The notes beneath the pieces were generated by a model. It saw nothing but the letters and a program-made list of their open reading frames with translations, was not told where the DNA came from and did no database searches. A stretch of 64,000 nucleotides of DNA from Artocarpus heterophyllus. Lineage: Eukaryota > Streptophyta > Magnoliopsida > Rosales > Moraceae. Positions within the stretch are counted from its first letter, which is position 1, and the number at the start of each line of letters is the position of its first letter. Of the stretch, positions 11,521 through 23,487 are shown piece by piece. The stretch covers positions 29,842,381 through 29,906,380 of the forward strand of contig CM046330.1 in NCBI GenBank assembly GCA_025403435.1, read 5' to 3'. The translations under genes and the position numbers were made by a program.

Positions 11521-13120
11521 TTTTTACATAAATTTGCAAGTTTGTGATCATATTATATGCATAAATTTTGTGATCTTGATCTCTCCAATGCTTGAATTAA
11601 ATTTTATAGAGAGATGGCACTCTAGGTTTCTATATAATATATATGTTGTCATGGATTATATTGTGAATGTTTATTAATTAATTATGGTTGATTAAATTGT
11701 TGTTTAATTATTTATTAATTAATTAATACCGGTTATGGTTCCTTTGAGGTTAGAATGTGTATCTAGGTTTTTCATGTAATTAGATGGCGGACTATCATCT
11801 CCGTCTAGGAATTATTATTTAATTTTTAATTTGTAAGAATTTTGTAATTAAATAATTATTCGGAGAAGACGGAACGAGAAGTCGGAACTTAAAGATTGAT
11901 GATGGCGCCTCCAGGTATTTCCTGAGTCTCTAATTTTATGTTTTTGAATTGTTGAAAATAAAATTGATGAATTGCATTAAAATTGTATTTTCTGGATTGA
12001 GGGTTTTCTGCTCGGTCGGCATGCCGGACCTCACAGTTCGGCAGGCCGAAGGTCACAGATCGGCAGGCCATACGTACGGTCCGACAGGCCGACAGTGGGG
12101 CAGAAATTTTGGTGCTCTGTCGGCAGGCCGAACCTTCATGTTTGGCAGGCCGAACCACCATGATCGGCAGACCGATCACCCAGATCGGCCTGCCGACCGA
12201 GAGCTGCCAGGTGTCCAGAAAAGGTGCGATTTTTCCAGTGCAGTTTTAATTTTATTTTTGGGACGATTCTGAGAAACATTAAATTTGGATATGACCGGAA
12301 ATATGAAGTGTTCGATTCATACGGGATTGAGGACTTGAAGATGGATATTACATGAAGAAGGATACAGCTTGAGGATTCAAGGATGAAGAATCGATAAATG
12401 TCTCGATTATTCTCTTGTAATCTTAGTTTTTCTATTCTCTAGGGTGGAACCATAATATTACGGTTATTATTATTATTATGCTTGTAGCTTTGCTTGATTG
12501 CGTTGCTTGTCTGCATTATAATATGATTTACCATGTATATTGATAACATGTCATATAGAATAGGGAGTGCCGCTCATATTAAATTTGTTCATACATAATT
12601 TCAAAATAAAACCTTGACTTCAAAAGATTGAGTGGGAGAAGGTTTTCGAAGAGAGAACCTAAGGCCTCCATCGTTGGTCCATAGGAAGAACATGATGGTC
12701 CCAACCCCTAGGAAGGGATTTCTATCATGTACCAGATTGGATCTCTGAAAGGATAAGGTATTTTAGTATGATTTATGGTTGCACACCCCTAGGTGGTGAT
12801 TATAAATCATGTATAAAATATTAAAACGGTGGTTATACACTCACGTTAATTTTATTATTAACCTCCCCTATGCTGGATCATACGGGTCCTGGATGGCATA
12901 TATTAATCAGGAGGGGATCCGTGTTCCTAATTGAATTTGGCATGACTCCCCTAGGAGCTTGTTGAATTCTGAGTTGGGAATTATCGTTGTAAGGTTGTGA
13001 TATTTTCAAGGTTTTGACACATAAACACATTTGTATGATTTTACATGATTGTGTTATCTTACTAAATTATTATATATGTTTGCTTATGTTTGGTATATGA
13101 TTCTTTATTGTAGATTGAAA
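11521..13120 (+). other. 5' leader of copia B with motif cluster
   Basis: A 1.6-kb non-coding leader, collinear with that of copia A except for a deletion near 12870. It contains the cluster of GGCAGGCCGA motifs (12011-12200) and a TTTATTGTAG before the gag ATG. No independent gene is supported; the ORFs at 11889-12272 on both strands exist because the motif is palindromic and GC-rich. Confidence 0.7.
12011..12200. repeat. GGCAGGCCGA motif cluster, copia B leader
   Basis: About eight copies, including CAGTTCGGCAGGCCGAAGG and GTCGGCAGGCCGAACC, in the same place as the cluster of copia A. Confidence 0.85.
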
Positions 13121-16100
13121 ATGTCTAAAAACGCTTTATCATCGATACTTGACAAAAACCAATTAACCGGTGAGAACTATAATGATTGGAAACGGAACCT
13201 GGACATCGTCCTTTCCTTTGAGAAACTGAAATATGTTCTGACAACTCCTTGTCCTCCCGAGCCTACGGGAGACTCAAGTAATGAGCAATTCCAAGCGTAC
13301 GACCGCTGGAAAGATGCTAATGATCAGGCCCGCTGCTATGTTATGGCTAGCATGAATAACGTGCTGCAGGCTCAACATCAGGATTATGAGACTGCGAAGC
13401 AGATCTTGGATAATCTTGAGGACATGTTTGGAGGCCAGGCCATAACAAAGTGGCAAGGGGCGCTTCGAAAACTCTTGAACTGTAAACAGAGACCGGGGAC
13501 ATCTGTAAAGGAGCACATGATGTTGGTCATGGGTTACCTCGCTGAGGCTCAAACCAATGGAGCCGACATCGATGCTGAAACTCAGATGACTATGGTCTTT
13601 GAGACTCTGTCTAAGGAATTTATTCCGGTTAGAGCTACTTTTAATCTAAGCAATAGACGGGATATGACCTTGACAGAACTGATGAAACAGTTACAAGAGT
13701 TTGAACTGCTGATCAGGGAGTCTCCTGCTGGTGGAGAGGCCAATATGGTAGCTGCTTCTGGTTCCAATCCTAACTCTGGGAATGGAAAGAAGCAACGGGC
13801 CAAAAGTGGGAAGTCTTCTATTCCTATTGCTACCAAGAGCAAGAAGAAGAAGAAGAAGAACCCAAAGAAGCTTAAGTGCTTCTTTTGTGGTAAGGTCGGG
13901 CATATAAAGAAGCATTGCAAGGACTTCCTTTCCAAGGGAGGTAGGTGTGATCTTCTATATTTAGAAACTTGTTTGGTTGAGGAATCCAGTGACATTTGGG
14001 TCATAGATTCCGGTGCAACTAATCATATTTGTGTTTCTCTGTAGGGATTCAAAGAAACGAGAAGTCTACTTCGTGAAGACTTAACGCTTCGGATGGGCGA
14101 TGGATCCTTGGTCTCAGTGGAAGCAGTGGGAGATGTCCATCTTTATTTTGATAATTATAGGAGTTTAATTTTGCGAGATTGTTTTTATGTTCCTAAATTT
14201 AAAAGAAATTTAATTTCTGTATCTTCTTTATTTAAAGACTCCTACGTGGTATCTTTTAATGAAAAAGTGGTGATTCGTAAAAACAAATCTTTTATCTGTT
14301 CTGGATGGATGCAAAATAATCTATATTTTATCAAACCTAAGATGGACCTATTGCTTAATGCTGAGATAAATGATAATGACTCAAAAAGACTTAAAACTTC
14401 TCACTCTAATAAGACTTATCGTTGGCATTTGCGCCTTGGCCATATTAACCTAAATAGGATTCAAAGGTTGGTAAGGGATGGACCTTTAAGTCACTTAAAG
14501 GTGGAATCTATACCTCAATGTGAGTCTTGTTTGGAGGGTAAAATGACCAAAAGACCATACGGGTCTAAGGGCAATAGGGCCGAAGGGGTTCTAGAACTTG
14601 TGCATAGTGATGTTTGCGGACCGATGAACATCCGGGCACAAGGAGGGTATGAGTACTTCGTTACTTTTATTGACGATTACTCAAGATATGGGTATGTGTA
14701 CCTAATGCACCACAAAAGCGAAACTTATGATAAGTTCAGGGAGTTTCGGGCTGAAGTGGAAAAGCAATTGGGTAGACCCATAAAGGCACTTCGATCTGAT
14801 CGAGGTGGGGAATACCTTTCTGATGAGTTCTTGGGACACTTGTTAGAGAATGGGATTTTATCCCATTTGACTGCGCCGGGCACTCTGCAGCAGAATGGCG
14901 TAGCAGAGAGAAGGAATAGGACTTTGTTGGACATGATTCGGTCCATGATGAGTTATTCATCATTGCCTTTATCCTTTTGGGGATATGCACTACAAACCGC
15001 ATGTTATCTTTTGAACAATGTACCTTCAAAATCGGTCCCTAAAACTCCTCACGAGTGGTGGACAAGACGGAAGACATCCTTAAACCATATTCGCATATGG
15101 GGATGTCCAGCTCATGTCCTGTTTAAGGATCCGAATAAGTTGGAAGCACGTTCAGAAGTTTGCATGTTTGTAGGATATCCAAAAGGGACTAAAGGGGGTT
15201 ATTTTTATAACCCAAAGGAAAATAAAGTCGTGGTTTCAACTAATGCAACTTTCCTTGAGGAGAGTTACATGAACGACTTTAAACCTCAAAGCAAAGTGGT
15301 GCTTGAGGAGTTGAGGGGTAATCCGTTTACTCCGGAGGTTCCGAACGAAACCATTCCGATCGGTGTAGAAAAACCAAACAAACCTGAACAACAACCTCAG
15401 GGGCTTCGGCGTAGTGGGAGGATCGGGCGTCAACCTGAGAGGTATATGTTCAATGGGGAGGTCTTTTTGGCTGAACCGGATGAACATGACAGGGATCCTT
15501 ATACTTACGCAGAAGCTATGGAGGATGTTGATTCAAGACTCTGGACAGAGGCCATGAACATTGAGATGAAGTCTATGGAGACTAATCGGGTCTGGGAGCT
15601 TGTGGATCTTCCCGAAGGGGTAAAACCCATAGGGAGTAAGTGGATCTACAAGAGAAAAAGGGGAGTGGATGGAAAGGTCAAAACCTTTAAGGCTAGACTG
15701 GTAGCTAAGGGTTATACGCAAAAGGAAGGAATCGATTATGAGGAAACCTTTTCGCCTGTAGCCATGCTTAAGTCCATCCGGATTCTCTTGTCCATAGCTA
15801 CCGCTCTCGACTACGAGATTTGATAGATGGATGTCAAGACGGCTTTTCTGAATTGCTATCTTGATGAGTCCATTTATATGGAACAACCAGACGGGTTCAA
15901 GGTCACGGGTCAAGAGGGTAAGGTTTGTAAGCTGCTAAAGTCTATTTATGGACTTAAGCAGGCTTCTCGTTCTTGGAAAATAAGATTTGATCAAGTGATC
16001 AAGACTTATGGGTTCTCACAAAATGTGGATGAACCATGTGTTTACAAACACATTAAGAATGGGAAGGTGGTTTTTCTACTACTCTATGTAGATGACATTC

Positions 16101-17058
16101 TGCTAATTGGCAATGACGTTGGGGCGTTGTCATCGGTCAAATTATGGTTGACCAAGCAGTTTGACATGAAGGACTTAGGTGAGGCTAATTTTGTTCTCGG
16201 TATCTAGATCTTTCGGGATAGGAAGAACAAAATGATAGCTTTGTCACAGGCCGGCTACATAGATAAAATTCTCAGGAGGTTTGCAATGCAGGATTCCAAG
16301 AAAGGTGGGCAACCATCTAGGTCTGGAATTACTCTCCAAAGTCTTATGAAGAAAGAGAATACATGAAGAAGGTGCCTTATGCTTCGGCAGTGGGTAGTCT
16401 CATGTATGCCATGCTTTGCACTCGACCGGATATTAGCTATGCAGTCGGGATAGTGAGTCGATTTCAGGCGGATCCAGGACCGAACCATTGGGTAGCGGTA
16501 AAGCATATTTTCAAGTACCTAAGAAGGACTCGAGGGTATATGCTTGTGTATTCGGGTGAGGATTTAACTCCTCTAGGATACACTGATTCAGATTTTCAAT
16601 CCTGCCTGGATTCTAGGAAATCGACATCGGGGTTTGTGTTTACTCTGGGTGGCGGTGCCATCAGTTGGAGAAGTGCGAAGCAAGATTGCACTTCGGATTC
16701 AACGATGGAGGCCGAGTATGTGGCGGCTAGTGATGCTTCGAAAGAAGCAGTGTGGCTCCGCAAGTTCCTTGGGGATCTCGAGGTAGTTCCTGGCGTGGAT
16801 AAAGCGGTATCACTGTACTGTGATAACAGTGCGGCGGTAGCTAATGCTAAGGAACCAAGATTTCACAAGAAGAGTAAGCATATTGATCGGAAGTATCATG
16901 TGATAAAGGACTTCGTTGAGAGCGTGCATGTCACGGTATGCAAGATCGCGTCAGAGGACAATTTAGCTGATCCATTTACGAAGACACTTTCTGGGAGAGT
17001 CTTCGAAAGGCATGTGGAAGCTATGGGGATGCGAAATTTGCAGTATTTACTCACTTAG
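13121..17058 (+). pseudogene. Copia B gag-pol polyprotein, nearly intact
   Basis: A single frame runs from the ATG at 13121. Order: gag, whose zinc knuckle CFFCGKVGHIKKHC starts at residue 253; protease, with IDSGATNH and active Asp at residue 296; GAG-pre-integrase (WHLRLGH); integrase ([38 protein letters not shown]); reverse transcriptase ([11 protein letters not shown], then YVDD at codon 989); RNase H (GYTDSDFQSC, STMEAEYVAASDA); and the final TAG at 17056. Breaks: TAG at 14042 (A keeps CAA), TGA and TAG side by side at 15821-15826 (A keeps TGG CAG) and TAG at 16205 (A keeps CAG). Lastly, 16 bases are missing near 16337, between ACTCT repeats that A retains; this shifts the frame before RNase H. 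The lineage call (Angela/Tork) rests on the integrase and RT wording. Confidence 0.95.
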
Positions 17059-17060
17059 TG

Positions 17061-17072
17061 CAAGTGGGAGAT
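17061..17072 (+). other. Polypurine tract of copia B
   Basis: CAAGTGGGAGAT lies immediately before the TGTTAG of the 3' LTR, the expected plus-strand priming site. Confidence 0.85.
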
Positions 17073-19106
17073 TGTTAGACATGTATGCTCTAAGGAGTAA
17101 AAATGTAATACGTTTTTGGAGACATTTTTATCAATAAAGAATTTATTCGTTTATATATACCAAATATTGTCCTCTTTACGTTCATATTTGTTGAATGTAT
17201 GATAAGCAAACAGTAGTGTGAGACTGTCAGTCTAAACCTTAAGAGTTGGGCATATGATGGGATGATTATGCGGTAGACACGACTCTTAAGGTGATGGTCT
17301 AAAATATATGATCCGCAATCGAGGGAATAAAGTTGGGCGCTTTATTCATGTAAAGATTGTTATGTTGTCTATATCCCTTTTGGGAGATGGTTTGTCTTGG
17401 CCATCGGAGTTGGACTCCAGTGAATAGAAACATTGGCGCATTGTCATAGGTGACGATGTGTTGGATCGGGACATAAAGTGAATTGATTTGGATTAATAAT
17501 TCTGTCTTGGCAAATCGATTCACTTTAGACAATCATTTGTATTGTATCTTAATCCTGAGATGAATAATGGGCCCGTTGTCTCGACTTGTGTCTTTTGATG
17601 TACCAATGGGTGACTCCCACATCTTTATAGTGGCATGCATGCCGATACGTTGGAGGCATGACTCTTGGTATTGTAGACTTGTTATTCATAGATATGGAAT
17701 CCATAGCTCCTCTTTAGGAGTAATGATATCCTCTTATATGCGTTGTCCTGTAATTGGAAAACTGGAGCGCTCAACCATTTGGATACATAGGTGTTACCGA
17801 ATGGTATACTATCTTTAGATGGTAATTTTTCTAATGGTGAGACAATGGAACGTAAGATAAAAATAATCGGGAAGGTAAGACAAAACTTGTCCTTAAGCCG
17901 GTTATGGATGATCATATGGGGATGCGATACACTATGATATGTCATGGAGACTTAGCTACACGAGCTTCGTAATTCTATAAAGTTCGAGAGTGCAGCTCCA
18001 AGCTTTTAGTGGAGTAGCGTTGGAGTTGATAATTGTGAAATGTATATCTAGGATATTGGGTTTCATAATTATCCTGAGCTTGAACTTCATAGGTCCATTT
18101 TGGTCCCCTTTGCTAGCTCACAAAATCCTGTAACGACACGGCGTGCTTTTCCAATAATTGGTGACATATGTCGGATTTATCAAATTGGTTTAAAATTTAT
18201 AAGAATCAAATAATTCATGTCTGTTTATCGGTTGAATTAATTATGTAAGAAATTAGTTCAAGATGAACTTGTTGAATTATGGCGTTCGGATAATTCTTGT
18301 CTGTTTATCGGTTGTTTTAATTTTGGACAATTAGAACAAGATAAACTTGTAGAATTATTGTGAATTGATTTATTTTCTTAGAGATTATCTTGATAAAGTT
18401 TGTTTTGATCAGATATCTTTTCTATTGGGCTATTTGAATCAAAACTGAGACTTTATCCTTTAGAATCTCGGGTGGAAAATAAAAGATTCGCGGAGATTTT
18501 TTCTCGGCAGTTCGGCCTGCCTATCAGAAAGTTCGGCCTGCCGAACTGGCCAGTTCGGCCTGCCTATCACACAGTTCGGCATGCCGACCGCGACAGTTAA
18601 GATTACGCGTTTTTCACGCGTATCTTATCAGATATTGATCCGAACTTGATTCTGTTTCGATTTTTGAGACCTAATCTGATATGGACTGACCCCAAGGACC
18701 AATAGGTATAAAAAGGGAGTGAGTCTAATGATTTACTAAGATCAATTTGAGAGATTAAGAGTGATACTCTTCTAGTGAGCATCTGAAAACTCCCTGAGAG
18801 CTTTTGTTCACAAATCACGAACACTAGCTTTGGGTTCTCTCTATTGGTTGGAAGGAGAGTCACCGGTGGAAGAGCTGTACGTGTGAGCCCACACTCACTC
18901 CGGTTGTGGATAGAGAATAGCAAAGAAGACCAGTTGGTTGAGGCTCTTCTGGAACGTTACTTCTCTACACAGGTCGCGGAGGTTCTTCAGCACACTGAGG
19001 TTAGTATGATCTGTTTAATTTATACATATAACATGTCAAACTTGTGTTTTGGAAAATCCTCTGATGAAAAAATTTAAAAATTCCGCTGCGCACTTTGTTT
19101 CCAACA
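17073..19106 (+). repeat. 3' LTR of copia B
   Basis: 2034 bases, the same length as the 5' LTR. It differs by scattered substitutions and one inserted base near 17420. It ends CCAACA at 19106, followed by the target duplication CTTTA. Confidence 0.96.
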
Positions 19107-20388
19107 CTTTAGATGGTAAGTTTTCTAATGGTGAGATAATGGAATGTAAGATCAAAATAATCGGGAAGGTAAGACAGAACTTGTCCTTAAGCCGATTATG
19201 GATTATCATATGAGGATACGATATACTATTATAAGTCATGGAGACTTAGCTATGTGGGCTTCGTAATTCTATGAGGTTCAAGAGTGCAGCTCCAAGCTTT
19301 TAGTGGAGTAGCGTTGGAGTTGATAATTGTGAAATGAATATCTAGGATATGGGGTTTCATAATTATTGTGAGCTTGAACTTTATAGGTCTATTTTGGTCC
19401 CCTTTGCTAGCTCACAAAATCCTGTAACGATACGTCGTGTTTTTTCAATAATTGGTGACTTATGTCAGATTTATCGAATTGGTTTAAAATTTGAAAGAAT
19501 CAAATAATTCATGTCTGTTTATTAGTTAAATTAATTTTGTAATAAAATTAATTTAAGATAAACTTGTTGAATTATAGGGATCGGATAATTCTTGTCTGTT
19601 TATCGGTTGATTTAATTGGATAAATTAAATCAAGATAAACTTGTAGAATTTTTGTGAATTGATTTATTTTCTTGGAGATTATCTTGATAAAGTTTGTTTT
19701 GATCAGATAACTTCTCTATTGGGTTATTTGAATCAAAACTGAGACTTTATCCTATAGAATCTTGGGTGGAAAATAAAAGATTCATGGAAATATTTACGCG
19801 ATAGTTTGGCCTGCCGATCTACGTGTTCATCCTGCCGATGGGGTATGTTCGGCCTGCCGATCAGCGTGAGATAAGATTACGTGTTTTCATGCGGATCTTA
19901 TCAGATATTGATCCAAACTTGATTCTATTTCGAGTTTTTGAGACCTAATCTGATAAGGACTGACCCCAGGACCAATCACTATATAAAGGGAGTAAGTCTC
20001 ATGAGTTGCTCAGATCAATTGAGAGATTAAGAGTGATACTCTTCTGGTAAGCATCTGAAAACTCCCTTAGAGCTTTTGTTCACAAATCATGAACACTAGT
20101 TTTGGGTTCTCTCAATTGGTTGGAAGGAGAGTCGCCAGTGGAAGAGCTGTACGTGTGAGCCCACACTCACTTCGATCATGGATAGAGAATAGCAAAGAAG
20201 ACCAGTTGGTTGAGGCTCTTCTGGAACGTTACTTCTCTTCACGGGTGGTGGAAGTTCTTTGGCACATAAAGGTTAGTAAGATCTGTTTAATTTATACATA
20301 TAGCATGTCAAACTTGTGTTTTAGAAAAATACTCTGATGTTAAAATTTTAAAATTTTCGTTGCGCACCTCACACTGTTTTTTCCAACA
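19107..20388 (+). repeat. Second part of the copia A 3' LTR
   Basis: Starts with the right CTTTA duplication of B (19107-19111), then continues GATGGTAAG, which completes the A LTR to CCAACA at 20388. It includes its own motif cluster (19802-19866). Confidence 0.93.
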
Positions 20389-21068
20389 TGATTACCATGT
20401 ACCCAATATTTTGAATTGACGTCCAACAATCTGTAGTAATAGAAACCCTTTCCTTTTTCAATATGTTTTTCAATTTCTTCTTCTCATCTAAATACATTTT
20501 GTAAATGTCTCTAGCAATTGTCGTCCTTGATGGCGGATCAAAGATACGTTGAAGCTTTAGACAAAAACGCGTAAAACCCTCACTTTTGACATGCTTGAAT
20601 GGCAATTCAGCCAACACAATGTACTTAGCAACACTTCCCTACAAGCCTCTTTGTTATAATGCTTAGCCACTAATTGTCCTTCATTTACTGCATTGCCTCC
20701 TTTCTTTGGTTCAAATACTAAGACCTTTTCTTTCTTGTCAACAAGTTTATTGGGATTTTTTGAGCAACTTTTCGAATGATTCCACAAAGTACATGCTCTT
20801 TTGCTTAACTAGCAAAATTTGCCTCACAATGTTTGCACTTCGCTCTTCTCTCCCCTTTCTCATCAAAATAACAAATAAAATCCTTCCAAACCTCACTAGT
20901 TTCTTTAGGGGGATTTTGGCCTTTCCGTTTTTTGGAATTGTTTCCATCTACTGTCTCTTCATCTGATTCAAACTCATTCTCAAGATCTACTGGATTTGCT
21001 TTTTTAGAAGTACTATCAAGAATGCCAAAACTTGAAGAGGCCTGACATTGACTAGAACTACCGTCCAT
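20389..21068 (-). pseudogene. hAT transposase, N-terminal fragment (BED finger, RICESLEEPER-like)
   Basis: Read on the minus strand from the ATG at 21068. An acidic, Ser-rich start is followed by a BED zinc finger (TSEVWKDFICYFDEKGERR then CKHC, with the second pair as WNHSKSC in another frame). Next come KHYNKEACREVL, then RIFDPPSRTTIARDIYKMY and ERVSITTDCWTSIQNIGYM. This wording is typical of plant hAT (Ac/Daysleeper-type) transposases, which bind DNA through the BED finger and cut with an RNase H-like core. The sequence is cut at about codon 230 by the end of copia A at 20388; the catalytic C-terminus should lie beyond the left end of the window. At least two frame changes (after CEANFAS and near 20650) show that it was dead or has since decayed. 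Confidence 0.85.
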
Positions 21069-23487
21069 TTTTCACCTAAAGTACGTCATCGAATAAGAGA
21101 AAATCATGCATGGATGCAAGGCAGTTTATTTAAAGTTTGTTAGATTGTAATTTTCTATTTAATCAGAAATGATTCTAATATAACACAATGGTTAAAAGAT
21201 CATTCAAATGATAGGGATAACCTCTTTTGGCTAAGAAATGCACTAGAAAAATGCACTATCATATGCATTACGTGACTTCGGTCTTGAGCAATGGAAAAAA
21301 AAATGCACTAGAACAATGGTTCTAATTTTCTATTTAAAAAATGCACTATCATATGCAAAGAAAAGGTAAACAAGTTAGAATTCATAAATATTGGCTTCTT
21401 TTTCTCCATAAGATAGAATGCATATATATTTCCATTTAAAGTTAATTAAGTACAGACAAACAAATTTAGTTTATGGACAGCAAGGACTGACCGTGACTTT
21501 GGTTTGTTTGGTTGTTGGTCTGCTCCAACAATGATATGAGCCTTTCTTCAGAAACCTATAAATTCACAAACCATGGCTCCATAAAAAAAAAAAAGAAATT
21601 AGAGTGAATCTTCTTAGTTTAGAAGCAGGCAAGAAGCACGACATTTGCAAAGGGAATTCATTTTTTTCAATTGTTCAAACAATTTTTTAGGCCCTATCTT
21701 GACTGAAGGCTGTCTGGAGGAGTCATCATTCTAATACGGAGAAGTAACATACCTGCCTTGATAGCTTTTGTATCGCTTGGTTCAGAATTACACTAAAAAG
21801 ATTCAAATCCTTGTGGTTTCTCCTATTCATGCAAACAAGAGTTACTTGTCACAAAGGCAGTTACACTTCACAAAGAAAACTAATAAAGGTTTTGATTAGA
21901 GTGAGATATTATATTAATCAAGCGGACTTAACTATTAACATATTAATAGAACGAACCATAATTTTACAACTAGACTATACCCGCTACAATGGGATTATTG
22001 TCTATAAATCGACCTTTTGTCAAACAAGAAATTTGAACATAATAAAAAAGAAGGTAGGATAAAAAAAGAATCATGCAAATTAGAGCATCCATAAATTTTG
22101 GTCAGCACAATAACTTTAAAAAAAAAAAGGATTTGCATTTATTGAGAGAACCTGTTCATAAACTTTACTTTAATCTCATCTTTTGCACTACACCAAATAT
22201 GGACTTGTGAGTTAATATTCTGAAAAGCCGTTCAAACAGTTTGCACCAGAACAAAAATTGAAAAAAAAAAGGGTACTGAATCAAAGAAGAATTTCATCTA
22301 CACAACAACCTAATGCAAAGAAAAGACAAACTCTACTAGAATCTAAAGAAAAAAACTTTGAACTTTGAAGGGAAAAAAAACTTACAAACAGAGAAGAAAC
22401 AATGGAGGACGACGACACCAGCGGACGACGAAAGAGGAGATAGCCACCGGTGGGGAACCAGTCAACCACTACTATCTGCCACTGAAGTCAGAAGACTCAG
22501 AACCAATATTTACAAAACATTTATAGGTAAAAGAAAAATGTCTATCAACCATTCCAAATTGATGCCAGGAAATAAAAAATTGCATCTCAAAAATCAATTA
22601 TTCGGCCACTAATTATCCGGATTTACCAAATGCAATTCATAAAATCATTATGAAAATTAAAATGCAAACTAGTCGCCTATTGAATTAAGAAATTTTTCCC
22701 AATTCGATTTTCACAAATAAATAAATAAATAAATAAATAAATAAAGGAAAAAATAAACACAATGGGGGAGAAAAAAAATTCAAACTTTCAATTCCCCTCG
22801 AGTTTTCTTGGTAGCCAAACACGCGAATTTCATGTTTTGCAATCAAAATTACAGACAAAAAAAAAAAAAAAACCAGCCACTGATGCAAAAGGGCTTCAAA
22901 ATTAAAAAACCCTTAGGGAAACCCAGGTGAAAACAATGAGAAGATGAAAATCTAAATCCGTAAAAACAATCTGAGAGAGAAGCATGAATAATACCTTCCA
23001 TGGCGTCTGAATTTCTCTCTCTCTCTCTATGGGTCGCAGAGATTTTGACTTTGTGGGGGAGATTGATTCAGAAAGCAAAAACAAAACCCATTATTACTGT
23101 TACCATTGTAAGAACCAAAACGATTGAATGAAACGAAAAACCAAACATGCAATTGGGAAGAAGAAAAGTAAGCGAGGAAATTTAAGGGTGAAAGAAATCA
23201 ATTGTTTTGACTTTAGGGTGAAGATGAAGCACAGCAACAAGCAGGTCGTGGGGCTAGGGGCATTTAGGATTTTAGGTTACAAATTTTTTTTTAAAAAGCA
23301 TTAGGCGGGCGGGTTCAGTTTGAACCCGCCCCCTAAAATTCTAAACCATACCCGCCCGCCAACATATGCAGGCGGGCAGGTTCAACCCACCCATTGGCGG
23401 GTTTGTTGACATGGACCTTTTTTTTTTGGGCTGGCCGAGCGCAGGCATGGGCAACCGGCAGTTGCGGGGCGGTTTTTGTGCAACCCT
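21069..23487 (-). mobile_element. 5' non-coding part and right terminus of the hAT element
   Basis: No coding region is supported. It lies between the transposase ATG and a terminus that reads, on the minus strand, TAGGGTTGCACAAAAACCG (ending near 23487), a plausible hAT inverted repeat. Just inside it (about 23300-23400) are several GGCGGG/CCCGCC repeats, like the subterminal transposase-binding repeats of hAT elements. The middle holds an AAAT microsatellite (about 22716-22745), A-runs and a CT run near 23012. The other terminus and the 8-bp target duplication cannot be checked, because the left part of the element is outside the window. Confidence 0.55.

Larger units (their letters stand above)
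9468..19106 (+). mobile_element. Complete copia retrotransposon B (Angela/Tork-like), 9.64 kb
   Basis: Two equal LTRs (9468-11501 and 17073-19106, 2034 bases each) start TGTTAG and end CCAACA. The element has a tRNA-Met primer-binding site, a 1.6-kb leader, one gag-pol reading frame and a polypurine tract, and is flanked by CTTTA on both sides. I counted roughly 30-35 differences between the LTRs (about 1.6%), which makes it the youngest insertion that can be dated here. It cannot move on its own: gag-pol holds four nonsense codons and a 16-base deletion. Its target is the LTR of an older relative (copia A). Confidence 0.97.
1177..20388 (+). mobile_element. Copia retrotransposon A (Angela/Tork-like), old, nested host of copia B
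   Basis: Order: 5' LTR (1177-3078, first 120 bases displaced by the gypsy LTR), primer-binding site, 1.7-kb leader, decayed gag-pol (4758-8708), polypurine tract, and a 3' LTR starting at 8723. The 3' LTR is interrupted at 9467 by copia B, resumes at 19112 and ends at 20388 (745 + 1277 = 2022 bases). In a 345-base stretch that I aligned by eye the two LTRs differ at about 28 positions (8%), so A is clearly older than B. It is inserted in the hAT transposase gene that continues from 20389. Its left target flank is outside the window. Confidence 0.9.

Noticed and set aside
22358..23230. Possible first exon of a host gene (GC-richer stretch with an ATG near 22402)
   Set aside because: The frame closes quickly and no recognisable protein or consistent splice sites were found. 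Its position between the hAT ATG and the hAT terminus makes a transposon leader more likely.
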